Below, piece by piece: positions 1-13,570 of a stretch of DNA of 64,000 nucleotides. A program made the translations under genes and the position numbers. Under the pieces are notes generated by a model. It was not told the DNA's origin. It ran no database searches and worked only from the letters and a program-made list of their open reading frames with translations. Position 1 is the first letter of the stretch. Every line of letters begins with the position of its first letter. Source of the DNA: Zonotrichia leucophrys gambelii (lineage: Eukaryota > Chordata > Aves > Passeriformes > Passerellidae); contig NC_088172.1 in assembly GCF_028769735.1 (NCBI RefSeq), positions 63,209,075-63,273,074 of the forward strand. The letters run 5' to 3'.

Positions 1-2389
1 ACTTTTGACTTTGATCAAGCTGTCATTCAGCTTTATTCATACTGGTGCTTAATACACAGTCGTTTTTCAGATAACAATAAATTGAAAATGTCCTCCTTAA
101 GAATTATTTTCTAGGCATGAAAGTGCCAACTGAATGGTCAAAATGAATGAATAGAAAACTCAAAAGTTCTGCAAAGCTATCTGTCTTTTGCATGAAGTGT
201 GGGACACAGTGGTGTCTTGAATCGAAATAGTTTTAAAAATTAAAGAAGGATGTTGCAGCTTTTTTTATTTGGGGAAAATATAATGTGAGTCTGGCTGTGA
301 AAGAGCTTGTACAGTTTTGAAAAGAGAATGCTTAAATGTTGGTAAGAAGGCAAAAGGTACTCAAGGAATACACAACTGAAAAGAAATAGTTGAGGAAAGT
401 TCAATTCATTTATTAAGTGAATTGGTTCTATTGGATTGAATGAAGAGGAATTCTGGAGGTCTCAGATCCAAAAAGAGGTAAAGAGTGGAGACAGTGGGAT
501 CCATAAGCATGAAAATTTCTGCTTTATTTTTGAAGTTCATGTGAAGAGCTCCAATGTCTGCCCTTCCTGTTACATTCAAGACTCTCTATCATGAAAGCTG
601 GGATTTGGAGGGGCCCAGCCATTTGGGGAGAAAAGGTAAATTCGAGATTATGCCCTTCCGTAGGGAAAACAGGCTTATACCAGTCTCTCATAGGTTGTGG
701 CTTGGAACCTGCAATAACAGGAAAATGCAGTTCTTGAATGGGGAAAAAAAGGGAGGTATACTGCTGTACACAGGCATGCACTTGGATCTGTGGGCACAGC
801 CTGTGGAGATTTGGGTCCTTTTCCCTGCCCTTTCTATATGAGCCATTGGGTGCCTAGCCTGGCCTTTTGGTGTGGTGAGCAGAGAGCAATCTAGTTCCAG
901 CCTGAACCAAAAATGCAGCATTGAGATTGCACTGAGGGACTGGGGGGATACATGCTCTGAGCTTGTCCCAAATTCTCAGTAGGGTGCTTTACACCACTTT
1001 GGGAAACCTTTTCTGTTTCCAGTCTGGTCTCCAAGGCTACATATCTAATAGTAAATACAGCAGGCTGCATTCACCTTCCAGCCCATCGTCAAGTGAGAGT
1101 CACAATCATTTCAACATCTTCACATTCTTTTTCTTCTAGACAGGGACAGTCTTATGTGGTCTGTTTCCTGGGAGCTGGCCCCAGCCCATGCTGCCCCCTA
1201 GCCCAAGGCTGCAGATGTGGGATAGAGCTGCTGGGTGCAACTAAAGCCCAGCTGGTGAGCTGCAAGCTGTTAAACAGCACAGCTGCACAGGTCTATGCTC
1301 TGGGCCTGATTAGTTTCTTATTTTTGACATATCTCAGGTACTCTGTCACCATAAGCATTTGAATTCCTTTCTGGTTTGAGTTCCTCTGTTGCCAGCAAGA
1401 GCTGATGCTTGATGCTCTTCCTGATTACACCTGGAAGGAAATTTCTTTCCAAACATTGATGGTAAGAAATCTTACCATCTGTAAATGTAAATCATTTCCA
1501 GCTTACATAGAAATGCATTTTCTATTTACCAGAAATGCAACTTTATTTACTTCTCTTTAGAGCCTCTTGAACTGTGTGTCTTTTTAGTGTGTAGTTTGAT
1601 AGCAGTTAAGTTATCCTGTCAAGGCAAAGTTGTTCAGGGATTTGAAGGGATTTGATCATACTGCTATGGTTTAATGTTATCATTAGCAAGTTTTTGTGTG
1701 TTCTGGTGGGTCTACTTTGACAATGACTAAAAATGAGTAAGAAACATAAAGTATATCTTTAGTCTCACTTAAAGGTTTTGGGCTTTTTTTTCCATTCAAC
1801 TGCACTTACTCCTATTAGAGTAAGTTATGTTGTGTTCCCTTACTGATCATTTGTTTTTCTGGACAGTATGTCCTTACTATCAATTACATGCGTGTTGTCC
1901 GTTTCCCTTTCGAAATATGTGAGGGAAAATGCCGTAACAAATAATCACATAAACATTGTATTAGTGCTTGGAAGTTGACAAGGAAGGGAATAATAGTCAG
2001 CATGGATCTGTCAAGAAGAAATTATATCAGATTTTTTTCTATTTTTTTTATATCTATTTTTTTTCTATGACCATATTGACAGGCTGTTTTGTTGGGGAGA
2101 ATCAATAGATGTCACAAGCCCTAACATTAGAATGCTCTCACATTCCTGCAGCTAAGCTAGGGAAACATACTGTGGATATGAAATTTCTCATGTGGCTGGT
2201 TTTGTGTTCTTAGTGCACAGTTCTCCATGGGTCACTGATCAAATGGTGGTAAGCAGTACTGAGGCATTGCAAGGGTTTACTATGACTCTGGGCATACTCA
2301 ATCTTTTAATTAGAAATTAATTGATAAAAGAGGGAGTATGGGTATTACACTTGCAGGTAATACGAAACAGGGAAACTGAAAGGTGTGTG
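1..2389. other. Intergenic, no gene seen
   Basis: AT-leaning sequence. The short overlapping frames at 524-921 and 1093-1362 show no known domain, splice context or CpG-rich start, so I treat them as chance. No RNA gene or clear repeat was recognised. Confidence 0.7.
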
Positions 2390-2420
2390 AGGTCCAATGA
2401 GGTCGAGGTCCAATGAGGTC
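2390..2420 (+). repeat. Short tandem duplication, about 16-base unit x2
   Basis: AGGTCCAATGAGGTCG is followed at once by AGGTCCAATGAGGTC. It is a local tandem duplication with no visible function. Confidence 0.85.
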
Positions 2421-2599
2421 CTAGAGAAACTTCCACTGGAGAGTCAGTGTATAGCTTGGGATACTGTATCCCAAGGAATGTGTGTATGGTGCTTATTGGA
2501 AAGCAACAAGAACGACCAGTTGCTGGGTCCAGAGAAAAAATAAAAGGAGAGACAAGTCCCAAGTATGCAGAAAGCTCTCTTAAAGAGAAAGGGAAAAAA

Positions 2600-2893
2600 T
2601 TGCTCTCTTTGTCTGTGGCATATAAGAGAGAAAATAATTTTATTTGTGGACTTAAATTTTATCAGAGGACACTGAGGTTTGACCCTGGGAAAACCTTTTA
2701 ACATTCAAGATAATTAAACACAGGAACATGCTGCCTGGGGAAGATGCATAATCTCCCTTACTGATTTTTCTTTTTTTTTTTTTTTCTAAAAAGGAGCTAG
2801 AGAAAAATCTGTCAGGACTGATATAGTTACAAGCTGATTTTTGCCTTAGGGCAAGGGGATTGGTTAGATGAATTCTTGATTTCTTCAAGCACT
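2600..2893 (+). mobile_element. Ancient CR1/L3-like LINE fragment (3' end)
   Basis: Diverged matches to the usual CR1/L3 tail occur in the right order: aaacacaggaacatgctgcc (compare 'cactggaacaggctgcc'), then a segment ending in CTGTCAGG, then GCCTTAGGGCAAGGGGATTGG followed by TTAGATGA (compare 'gcaggggattggactagatga'). A poly-T run at about 2768-2785 interrupts it. Heavy divergence suggests an old insertion. The 5' edge is unclear. Confidence 0.6.
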
Positions 2894-5800
2894 ATTGCCT
2901 ATAGTTCTATGTCACTGCTGAATTCAGCACTTCCATATTCATGTCTGAAAGCTGGCTGAGTATATAGGGAGCCTGAGTTTTCACTCAGACCTCTCCCCTG
3001 TGCTTTCCTCTAATCCATAAAATGAAGCCCAGAAAGGGTAGATCTAATTATGTTTTAGTTTAGAGGCACAAGTATTAGGGAGGTAAGAGATAAAGAATCT
3101 CGGGTGAGAAATGTCTTGCCTTTCCAGCAATGTCCTGCCAAGTGTACTGAGTTCAGTGTTGTTATGCTCCCAAATGGCCCATCTATGATTGCATTAGCAC
3201 AAAGTATCACTGTCTGAGAAGAGTTCACATGCAGAATTCATTGAATTAAAATTTAAGGCAATAAATGAGGGCTTATAATGTATTGGCAACATTATCAGTA
3301 GCAAGATTGCCAGCATATTAGTGACTATGATGGATTGACTACTGAGGAATTCATTAAATTTACAAGTCTCCTCAAATGAATCCACTGGCTAAAATACTAA
3401 TTGCTGCCCTTGGGAGCACTTTGGCTATTTAGTTTCCAAGCAGTGCTTACTCTGAGAAAAGGATTATGCTACTGATGTTTGCTTGAATTTAGGAGTAGAG
3501 TCAATTTAGGCTTTTTCAACATTGACAGTAGTTTCTGTTTGTACAAAGCTTGCTGCCTTACTAAACATAGGGCCTAAAAAAATGATTTTATGAGTGAAAA
3601 ATAGATTATTTAAGATAAAATTCCCCAAAAGCATAAATATAAACACTAACCAACATTATATTTGTGCAATGAAGCCTAATCTAAAGGCTGTGATTGTTTG
3701 GTTGTGCAGAGGATGGCAGTGATTTCTGTCTGTGCAGTCACTTTTGCTAAAAGAGAATTGCTGAAGCTTTACAAATGAATGTAGAGAAATCCTCTAGTTG
3801 TTGAACTGATGGACACTTCAAGGTTAAAGTTGCAAAGTCAAGTGTATCTGCATATTTGTTGAAGTGCACTGGAGAAATTCTCTGAAGATTGAAACTTTAA
3901 CTCTTCAGCAGTGTGGATCTCTGGAATTTTCTTGGACTAGCCCAAAGTGCAAAGGGTCACAATGTGGATTTAATTTTCTTATTTGCAAATTCTGATTATG
4001 GTTTATACAACTGGAGACAGTAGAAGCAGATCAGACCTTCTCCAGGTGCTTGTGATTGAATCGCAAATTGGTTTATTGACTACAAAATTGAGATCTTTAA
4101 TAACTTTCATGGGTCAGTACCTGCAGAGCCAATGCCTTTAGTGAAACTAGAATTATAACTCAACTGTAATATAGAAAAAATGAACCATTTTTGGATGAGG
4201 TGACATTTTTTTTATAGACCCTTAGTGTTATATACTAAATGTTAAAGATAGCAGTAATAGTTACCAAAGGATGAGAGAAGACAGGAAATTTAGGGCTTGT
4301 TCATCTGGTGCTGATGGGCTGCTATTCTGGGACCCTGAAGACCAACACCTGAATGAATCACTGTCTGACAGTGAGTGCTGGGGCAGGAGAGAAGTTTTCT
4401 TACACTTCTGAGCTTTGTTTCACAGTTCCAGGTAAACCTGAGTGCAGCTGCAGTGGTAGCTGGAATAGTCTTATTGTTACAATACAGTCTTTCCTTTGGG
4501 CTTTTATCTTGCACAAGATGCAATCCTGGCATGCCAAACCTGGGGAATGAGTGACTCATCTATTGTATTGCCTTGTTCTCAGTAAATTGCAGTGTGATTC
4601 CCAATTTACCTGCCATATGGTCAGTTCCTCTTAAAATTCTGACTGCACAAGCAATTTATGCCCAAGAACATAGGGAAGGAGCACATTACTTACAGAGTAT
4701 GTCATCAAGCAGTGTGATCCAACCCATTAAATGGGTGACATCCTTCTCTTTATGTGGACAGTTTACTGGCTCTGAGGTTTCAAGTGGGAGCTGTCACTTA
4801 CACTTTCTGATAATAAAACTTAATTAAAATTTCATTCCTGTACCAGCAAGTGCCAGGTCACCAGATGGTTCCTAATAGTTATGTCCACATATTTTGTGCT
4901 GGATTGCAGCAGATGATGTTTGTGCTAATGTTGCTGAGACAATTGCTATATGTACTTTGCAAATGTTTAATACAAATATCTTAGTGTTTAAATAATGTGA
5001 ATGTGAAAAGAACCACTTCAGTATTAATCCGTGTAAAATAATAAATTTCCACGAGACCCAAACAGCTTTTTAACTTCAGTAAACTTATTAAAAATCAGAA
5101 TTTCAGAGATTGTAAAAGCTATAATCCAATCAGGGTGGTAATTCAAGTCACACTGTCTTGTCATATCAGTATGTGTAATATAAGTAACAATTATCCTGAG
5201 GCAACTGCTTTCCACAATAGGGGATAGGATACCCAAACTGGGAAGTTAGAGTAGATGTTAACAGGACAAAAAAAAAAAGAAGGAAATTGCTGAGTATAGC
5301 AGGTTTATGGAAGGTGAGAAAGGACACACATTGAGAGGATGTGCATCAATACACTTCATACTTCTGGAACTCCTGCTTAGGACCTTCTGGGCCCAGAAAT
5401 ACACTCACTGTGCTGGGCTTAGAAGTGTGTGTCATGAGCTCCAGGTCTATCCTTGGCAGAAAGAGAGGATGATCACTGGTAAAGTTGCGGGCATGGATTG
5501 GGCCCTGCTTCCCTGCCTTCCTGTGTTCTTGGAGCTCTTTTCCCTTCTGGTTGTGCACATGAAGTGGTAGGTTGGCCTTTTTTCTTGTAGCTGGTTCTGT
5601 GACCATATGTGGAATAATGGAAGAGGAGAAGATATAAAGTGGTTGCAGAAGATTCTTGTAAGAGCAGACATCTGGGCTGCTCTGAGTAAATGGCAAGAGG
5701 GAGCTGTCATGCAGAAATGGACAAAATTATTTTGGTCACTTCACAAGCAACAAGCATGATACTGAAAGACAGAACCAGCTGCCCTCTTAGACATATGAAC

Positions 5801-7074
5801 TGAGGACAATCACAAAGACAGATTTTGAAAAATAGAGTGCAATAATAGATGATGTGGTGATTGATGGATTTCCTGACCACTTCCTTGAGTGGGGACAGGA
5901 GGTTTCCTAGCTGATATATTTGCTTCAAGAGATATTTTTTGCACTTAACCTCTAAATGTGCCTGAAACTCTTGCTGATATTCCCCAATGCTGTCAGAAAA
6001 ATGATGAAAAAAGAAAGAACAAGGAATCCCTGTCACCACTGGTGACTTTCTAGCAATTTCTAGACTTTGAGTGGCAGGGATTTCCTTTTTGCTTCTTTGG
6101 TTGTTTTTGCTTTACCCTTTTGTCTTAAATTAGGGTATCAAAGGGTATGTGGTGATATGTGTGTTTCTGCTTATTGCTTATTGTTATGCAGAACAACTTC
6201 CAGACTGAAAAGAAAAAAAAATGATCAGCAAGTTGTGGTGTGTTGTGCAGGAACAGTCAAAATAGCATTTCTGATATATTAGCAATTTTTATTCAGATTG
6301 TCTTAAATGACAAATTCTTCCTTGTACAATCAGGAAGCTGATTGAGACACCAGTTTAGGTGTTTAAGTTAGCCAAGGGAGAAGCAACTGGCTCCATCCAA
6401 GAGGCACTCATCCCTATAAAACTTACTTCCTCCTTCCTTTCATTGTCTGTCTTCATTTTAATAACCCATGGGTCGAAATGGCCTATGGAGCTGTTCCAGA
6501 AACACATACTTTCTTTGACCTGGAGTGCAGGGATCAAACTCTTGTTACTATTGCATCAGTACAGCTTTAGCCTGGTTTCTGGTGTACATCTGATCCATAA
6601 CTTTGGTATTTACTCCAGTTGCAGAACTGTTGGCAGGCCTGTGTGAAATGGCTCCAGTAAAAGCAGGACTGCTGGGATCTACACTATTGCTAAACTCAAA
6701 CCAAAACAAAATGTGTATCTATACAGTTCTTCCTATTGAGATCAGAAGTAGAAGTAATAAGTACAGTGAAGGACACTGTTCTCAAATTATTTGGGATGTT
6801 AAGTGGAAAGTGCTTGGAACTATTTCTTGAATGGTTTCTATAAACATTCCTTGAATAACTTTCCTGTGTCTAGGGTTGATGTGTGTTTAAGAAGATAGGG
6901 ACACTTCCTAGAAAAATAGTTTTATCTTCCCTTTTGTTTGTCAGAAATCCCATAGAGGCTGGTGAAACAAAATTTCAGTTCCATGTTAAGACTTCAAAAG
7001 AAGGAAAGAAAAATTCAGAGGAACATCTGGAACTTACCCCCCAAATTGACACGCTTCTCTAAGTTTGGCCATGG

Positions 7075-7150
7075 CTCACTGTTCTGGACATATATTCTGG
7101 ACATGAAAATGCCTCACTGTTCTGGACATATATTCTGGACATGAAAATAC
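7075..7150 (+). repeat. Tandem duplication of a 38-base unit (2 copies)
   Basis: Bases 7075-7112 are repeated at 7113-7150 with a single mismatch near the end of the unit. Each unit itself holds two TTCTGGACAT words, so the block looks like nested duplication. The near identity points to a recent event. Confidence 0.9.
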
Positions 7151-8089
7151 AATCAGCAGCTGGCAAGGGATGCTTCTTTGGCTGACTACTGCGCTGCTAT
7201 AAGGTATCAGATAAACAAAAAGCAAATTTCAGTTAGGACTCTTGTTGCAATTAGTGCTTTCCTTGATAAAGACCTTGACTGTATCAAGCCATACTAAATT
7301 CACATGGCATGTGTGTAATTTAACAGAATTTAATCAACAGCTAAAAATTTGAAAAAATGATGCGATTAAAAAGTGGTGGTTTAACAGTGATGAATACCAG
7401 GGAAGCATTAGGTTACCAAATCTGCTGCTCTCATTGAAAATGAACCAAAGCCCCTGTTGATAAAAGCTTTTGATAATGATGAATGTGCTCCAATATTTTG
7501 TTATTAAAAATGGGTAGGTAGGAAATGTACTGAAGTATCTTGAATTTGTGTTCTTGTCTTTTCATTGAGCCCTGTGAAGGCTGTTTTGAAGGTTGTTTTG
7601 AAGAAACCCTATATATGGATTCCACTTTACAAATAAAGCCACACAATGTTTGGAGGGCTGTAGAGTAACACCACAGAGGCAGCAGGAGATGAGAGACCCG
7701 CAACAATCAAAAGGCTGTTAACAAACAGATTTTCATACATACAGTAATTCTATTGCTGAATCTCATTAGAGTTATGGATAAGAAAATCAAAACTGCATGC
7801 CATGGTACATCAGAGTTTCCCTCATACTGTGTTTGATTTTAGCAAGGTTTGACAATACATCCTGAAGAGTTTCCTTCCCTACATATGCCATTAAATTTTG
7901 ATCATTACCTTAGTCTTATCCTAGTGTTGACATCAGCTGTCAGGAGTAAGCAGACAAAATGTTAAGAACTGCAATGTAGAGAAGATCAGACATGATCTGA
8001 TGGCTTCTGTCTAAACTTTTATGTCTGGCATGTTCCTGTGGACAAGAACTCTAGGCAAGGCAGGTACCCACAGGATGATCAGGGTGATG

Positions 8090-8114
8090 AGAAGGAAGGA
8101 AGGAAGGAAGGAAA
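8090..8114 (+). repeat. (GGAA)n microsatellite
   Basis: About six uninterrupted GGAA/GAAG units. GGAA arrays can act as ETS-factor sites, but at this length there is no reason to assume that. Confidence 0.9.
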
Positions 8115-11100
8115 ACACAGATGTTTCTATAAAATTTCCATATTTTATTTTTTTTTATTGAATGAAGGTAGAGTTACATGGAAATGGATACAGAGAAGGA
8201 AACAAGTTCATAGAGGAAGGAAGGGGATAAACCATGCAGAGTCCAGCAGACAATGGCCAGAACTTTAGTCTGATATCAAGGATGAGAACAAATCAGTGAA
8301 AGTGTCTGAGAAGTGTTAGGAGTTTTTCTTAATGATAAGTAGAGCAAGATGAATTGTAAAGATGGCATGAAATATGTGATGAGAAACTGGAACAAGTTAG
8401 GCATCAGGATGAAAGGTATGATGGGAGAGCAGAAGATATCTCTGAAATGAGGTTCTGGATATCATGTTAACATGGAAATTTAGGGAGGAGTCAAAGGTTA
8501 AGTACTCTCTACATAAGCATAAGGGACAGGAAAAATACTGAATCTGCCAACAGATTAAAGACAAAAGAAAAAGGGCTGGAATATCTTTGACACCAAGGGA
8601 GTTTCTTTCAATCATGATACCGCTAAACTTTCCAAATGCCTCTGCAAATACTTGTTGAAGCATGACTTATCTTCTTTCAAAAACATTTTTGCATTCCAAG
8701 TGATAATAAAGTTAGTCTTCTGCATGGGTTTCCATTCAACAACCATTGAGGTGACTAATTCTCATGGAATTTCAGGGGATTTGACGATTTAAATACCTTT
8801 ACTTCCTTTTAAAAACCTGCTACCTTCTGCTAATAGGTACATAGAGAACATATAGGTATGAAATTTTCAGGCTAATAACCAAAATGTTTGTAAAATGTCT
8901 ATAATTTGAATAAAAATATATAATAGACATCTGAAATTGTTTTAGTTAACATTTTAATTTTATAGAGGTTTTTTGTTGTTTCAGGAGGAAAGGTGGGCTT
9001 TTTTGGCTTTGGGGTTTTTTATTCTCTGTACCTGAATCAATCTTTAAATGTTCGTTTAGTTAGGAGTAATATGTATCTCAGATGTTATTTAATCGCTTCC
9101 TCTACCGAGCCATGTTATTTTAAACAATTGGTAAATGAATCATTTGCAGAGGTCTCTGCAGAACCGAAGATTAATACTGCTTTCCCCAGCATGAGACACT
9201 CAAATTTATCCTCTAGAAAACAATAGAGAACATAGAATACACTTCTGGGAATATGCAAGCAATTCTGTAAAGTCAGGGGAGGTTTACATTATGATTGCCA
9301 TATAAAATTCAGACAAGTGAAAGCATAAAAGCCAAACTAAAGCAAAAACAGTTTAATGCAGGTGAATGTCAATGCCAAACAAGGAAAAGACAGTGAAGCT
9401 GCAGCTTGTCTGGATGACTTCAACATACCTGCATGCCTACAAGGGATTAAACATGAAGGAAGAACCTCAATGTGAACAAAACTGAAATTAAAATTCAGCA
9501 GTATACTGACTGAAAGAGAGAATGGAAAATGCAAGCAGCTATCTGGTAGCAAACATTAGCTATAGCAGATGTGATTGCCATTAGCTCTAAATGCATGCTA
9601 AATTAAAGCCAACATCTGTTCTCACAGAGATGCCTTCAGCCATCTTAAAAGAAATGTAATTTGGAAATCAAAACTTTAAAAAGGCTTAAAAGGCAGGGTT
9701 TGGTAGAGACAGAGAAGCTTGCTGTCTGCCATGGGAAATGATAACTATCAGCAAATGTTCACAGTCCCAAATGGACATTCTACAGCTCTGAATGAGTGAT
9801 GTTACACAGCCACTGGTGAAGGTCTTGCATGTAGAAGTCTTTAAATGAAACCTTTTAAAGGTCTAAATACAGGGTTCAATTCTTTGACTTCTTTTTAGAC
9901 AATCAAAGACAAGCAAGTAGTAAATGCTGATGACAAATGCTAAGAAAAAGAAGCAAAGTTATAAAGATTTCTAAACAATGACTAACATCTAAATAATGAC
10001 TGAGCAGCACTTACACAGAGAGAAACAAAATTATTACAATACCATGCAACACAAAATACTGGGGCTTAGAAAAATGAAAGTAGTAAGAACAAGTGAAAAG
10101 TTCAATTGCACTGTTACCAAGGCTGGATGGAATTTCAGAGAACTGAGGAAAAGGATTTCCAAAATGATGAAGGGATTACAAGTAGTAAAATAGGTGGTAG
10201 GAAGTGTCATCATAGAAATCACAGAGAAGAAACTGTGTCATCTAATCAGAGTGCTGAGGAATAAAAAAAACTGGAATGGAGGAAACCTACCTGGCTGGGA
10301 TTTCTTAGCACTGTTCTTGGCCATCAAGTAATAAGATTTGTAAGAAGTACTAGTAGCAGGAAAATATTACAATAGAAAGGGAAGAGTGCCAGAAGCTATC
10401 AGTATTTAGCATTCTGCTCTTCCCATCACATTATCAGTTATGTAGTAGTGGCTATCTAGATTTGGTTTAGTAAAGAGTATGCTGAAATAACTGTTAAAAA
10501 ACAATTACAGCCACAGCCATAAAATCTGAATTAATGTGTAGATCTAAGTGTTTATTTCTTGTTTTGGGTCTTGTTGTAAAACATGTAATTCAATTTTATT
10601 TGGGCAGATTTTACCACCCTAAACTTAAGCAATGAAACTATGTTTTTAAACACCCATCTAACATATTTCTAAAATATCATACCAATTTAAAGCAATCTTG
10701 TTAAAGTAACAAGTCTAAAGTAAGAAGTCAGGTGGCTTTGTTTAGTGAGGATCTATAAGTTTAGATAATTACTTCTCACCTTTTAATTTCGCTGCAGTAA
10801 AGTTTAAAGTTTACAACAATATAAAACTTGAAGTAACTATAGTTTCCTGTTTAAAAGTGTGCAGCAAGGAAATTTTTAGATGTAATGAGTCAATGAGATC
10901 ATGTATCCTTAAGTATTTATGTTACTTCTGGGACAGCTGTGCAAGAATTGCACTGTATATGCTATTATTTGCTTCTCCCAGCATATTGTCATATCCCCTG
11001 CACAAACATCATCCATGCAATTCAGCCCTTAGTTTAAAAATGATGAAAGAATGGTGTAAAACCTCCATTAGAGACATCTCTTATTAAAACTCAGATCTTA

Positions 11101-13431
11101 ACTACTTGATAACAGGGCTACAGGCTGCAAGTTATAATAACAAAACTGGCTAGCTAGTGTAATGTAGGTGTAGAATACTGTAGGAATTGTACAAAAGGGA
11201 GTCTGCTGTGGCCATTTAAAAATATTTTATATTGGTAATTAATATCTGTTTTGTTCTGTTGTGTTGACATAAAATTCTCTTGTCATTAGCAGCTATTTCT
11301 TGCTAAGATAATGGTTTATGAGTTTTCAATAATAAAGTTCTTTCCCATTTCTGTTGACTGAGAGTTGCTGTTTGAATTTTAAGTAAAAATGAATTTACTC
11401 TCACAACAAGATAGTAATATCTGAAAAGACTATTGTCCCTGGGGGCAGAAACTACCTGCTAATCTCTCCATGCAATAATCACTACCTGGAGTATATATTT
11501 GAAAAGAAAAAAACAAGCTAAGCCATGCAAGCATGATGCTGCAGTTTTGTTCTAGTTTAATGTCTTCTATTGTCTTCCTAGTATGCATTTTTTGTAATTT
11601 TCATTGTTCTCCTGATAAAATTATAAATGTTATTACACAGTAAACATTAGAAATTTTATTCCAAATAAAATCAGCTGAAAATAGATTAGTTTCATTATTT
11701 TAACAAAAGAAATATTGTCCTACCATATTTGCTTCTGAAAATTGAAATTGAAGATGGAATAGGGGATAGAAAAAAGACTGGAAATTTGCCCTTGAGTTTC
11801 AACCTGCTTGGAGCTGAAAATAAACTTTTATTTTTGAAATAAAATTTTCTTAAATGTTGTTCTTCAAATTGTTCACTTGTAGCATTAGCAACTCATTTAA
11901 ATAGCCACATTGTAGAAATGGTTGGTCAGCATTGTATTTTAATGACAGTTTTGCTCATGAGACGTGCAAGACATTACTCCATCAATAAAATCAGAGTAAC
12001 TGCCATGTATAAATGACAGTCGGAATCCATGTTTATCAAAGAAGTCCATGGCATTGCAAGAAAAAGGGAAAAAAAATTGTTCTAAAATTGTAGCTGATGA
12101 AAGAAACACTAAATAAGATTTAGGAATTGCTTTGGCCAGAGATTCCTTTGGTATATAGGTAATTTCAGCTGCTTACCTTTAGATTAAAAATATTACTAGT
12201 GGTTTTTAGAAGTCAACACTAGATACTCCAATAATCCTCACAGATGTTCATGCTTTAAATAGGAGAGGTGCTGTCATTCCTACAAAATAAACACATAGTA
12301 GGAGGGAAAGGAAAAAGCTCCTCCAAGATGTTAGAGTGTAAACACTGGCTCTTGTAGTAAAGTACATGGAAAATTACAGTGAGAAATGAAAAAGTTGTGA
12401 AAAAGTTGTAAAAAAGTCAGATTGTAAATTATAAAGAAAAAGGGAGTGGATAAATCTGACATTTAACCCTGAGTATAACTCCCCTAATTGAGGAGATAGT
12501 TAGCAATGTAAAGGCGACATAGGAGATGAACTACTCAAAGAGGGGAAAGAGGGGTACATGAGACTAAAAACTAAGGCAGGAATTCAAGTCAAAAAACACC
12601 TCTAAAATTTAGGATCAGCACATGGACTCTAGAATAACCTCTGTAGTTAAACAGAAGACATTAAGTTAAATTATCAAACTGGAAGCCATAAAAAGCAAAC
12701 TTGAAATCAAAAGCAGACATCAGTTCAACTATTTTAATGGCAAAGGAGACATGGCAAATTTCTCATTACCTCACATCTTTACATCATGACATAATATGCT
12801 CATTTGTTCCAAGTTTCTGGACTGTGGGTGCTGACCCCACCTCTTTCCCTAGAGTCAGAGAATGCAATCAGGGAGTTGTGAAGCGTTGAAGATTTACTAT
12901 GCTCTTCCCTACTCCTTGCATACCTTTAGTCTTCAAGGTCAAGTAACTTCCATCCACCTCTTAAAGCTTGCCCAGATTACACACATTTACTATCACCAAT
13001 AATTCATACAGTATTCAATAATAAATTGTGAAAATCTGACTTAAATGAAACTTCAACCTAAGAAACTCTAAAAGGACTCATCCAGCTCTGGTTACTGTAT
13101 TTAGTGATGGAAAAGGGAAACAAACACATCATTATACTGACTAGCTGATAAAATTCTGTGATGCTACTAGCTGTGACTATATGTTCTAAGTAACTAATTC
13201 TAATGAAAAGGAAGCTTGGAAATTTTCAGGAGGAATAAAACCTTCTGTTTATGATGATATTACATCTACCCTGGACTACTTTCGTTGGTACTGGCTGCTT
13301 TTGCTGCTTCTGTCTTAATTTCTGCTCTGACAGTAAGTTATGCTTTATGCGCTTGTTGGATTACTTTTGTGTTAAGATACTGACACTGAAGTCAGGCTGT
13401 AGACACCATTTGTTAGAGATTCAAATAGTAA

Positions 13432-13437
13432 TTTATT
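13432..13437 (-). terminator. Candidate MAP10 polyadenylation signal (AATAAA)
   Basis: TTTATT on the plus strand reads AATAAA on the minus strand, about 135 bases past the MAP10 stop codon. This would give a short 3' UTR. The surroundings are AT-rich and other hexamers occur nearby by chance, so the site actually used is uncertain. Confidence 0.5.
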
Positions 13438-13570
13438 TTAAAAGTCTCATAACTAAATTCACTGATGTAATAAGTGTACATGATAAAATATTAAATTTAG
13501 TTTAACTAAATGTAACAGGATTTACAAAGTTCAAATATTGTATCTTAATCCAGACAGTGAAAACTTATAA

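Larger units (their letters stand above)
2894..13431. other. Intergenic region 3' of MAP10, no gene seen
   Basis: About 10.5 kb of AT-rich unique sequence apart from the 38-base duplication and the GGAA microsatellite. Frames are all short (up to about 116 codons) and unlike known proteins. In human, NTPCR lies on this side of MAP10; none of its P-loop NTPase sequence is visible here. Confidence 0.7.

Noticed and set aside
2447..2701. 84-codon Lys-rich plus-strand frame next to the CR1/L3-like relic
   Set aside because: No match to reverse transcriptase or other LINE proteins, and it overlaps the decayed repeat. Treated as chance.
2960..3110. Possible MIR-like sequence (AATCCATAAAATGAAGCCCA)
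   Set aside because: The resemblance is limited to a few words and lacks the MIR core order.
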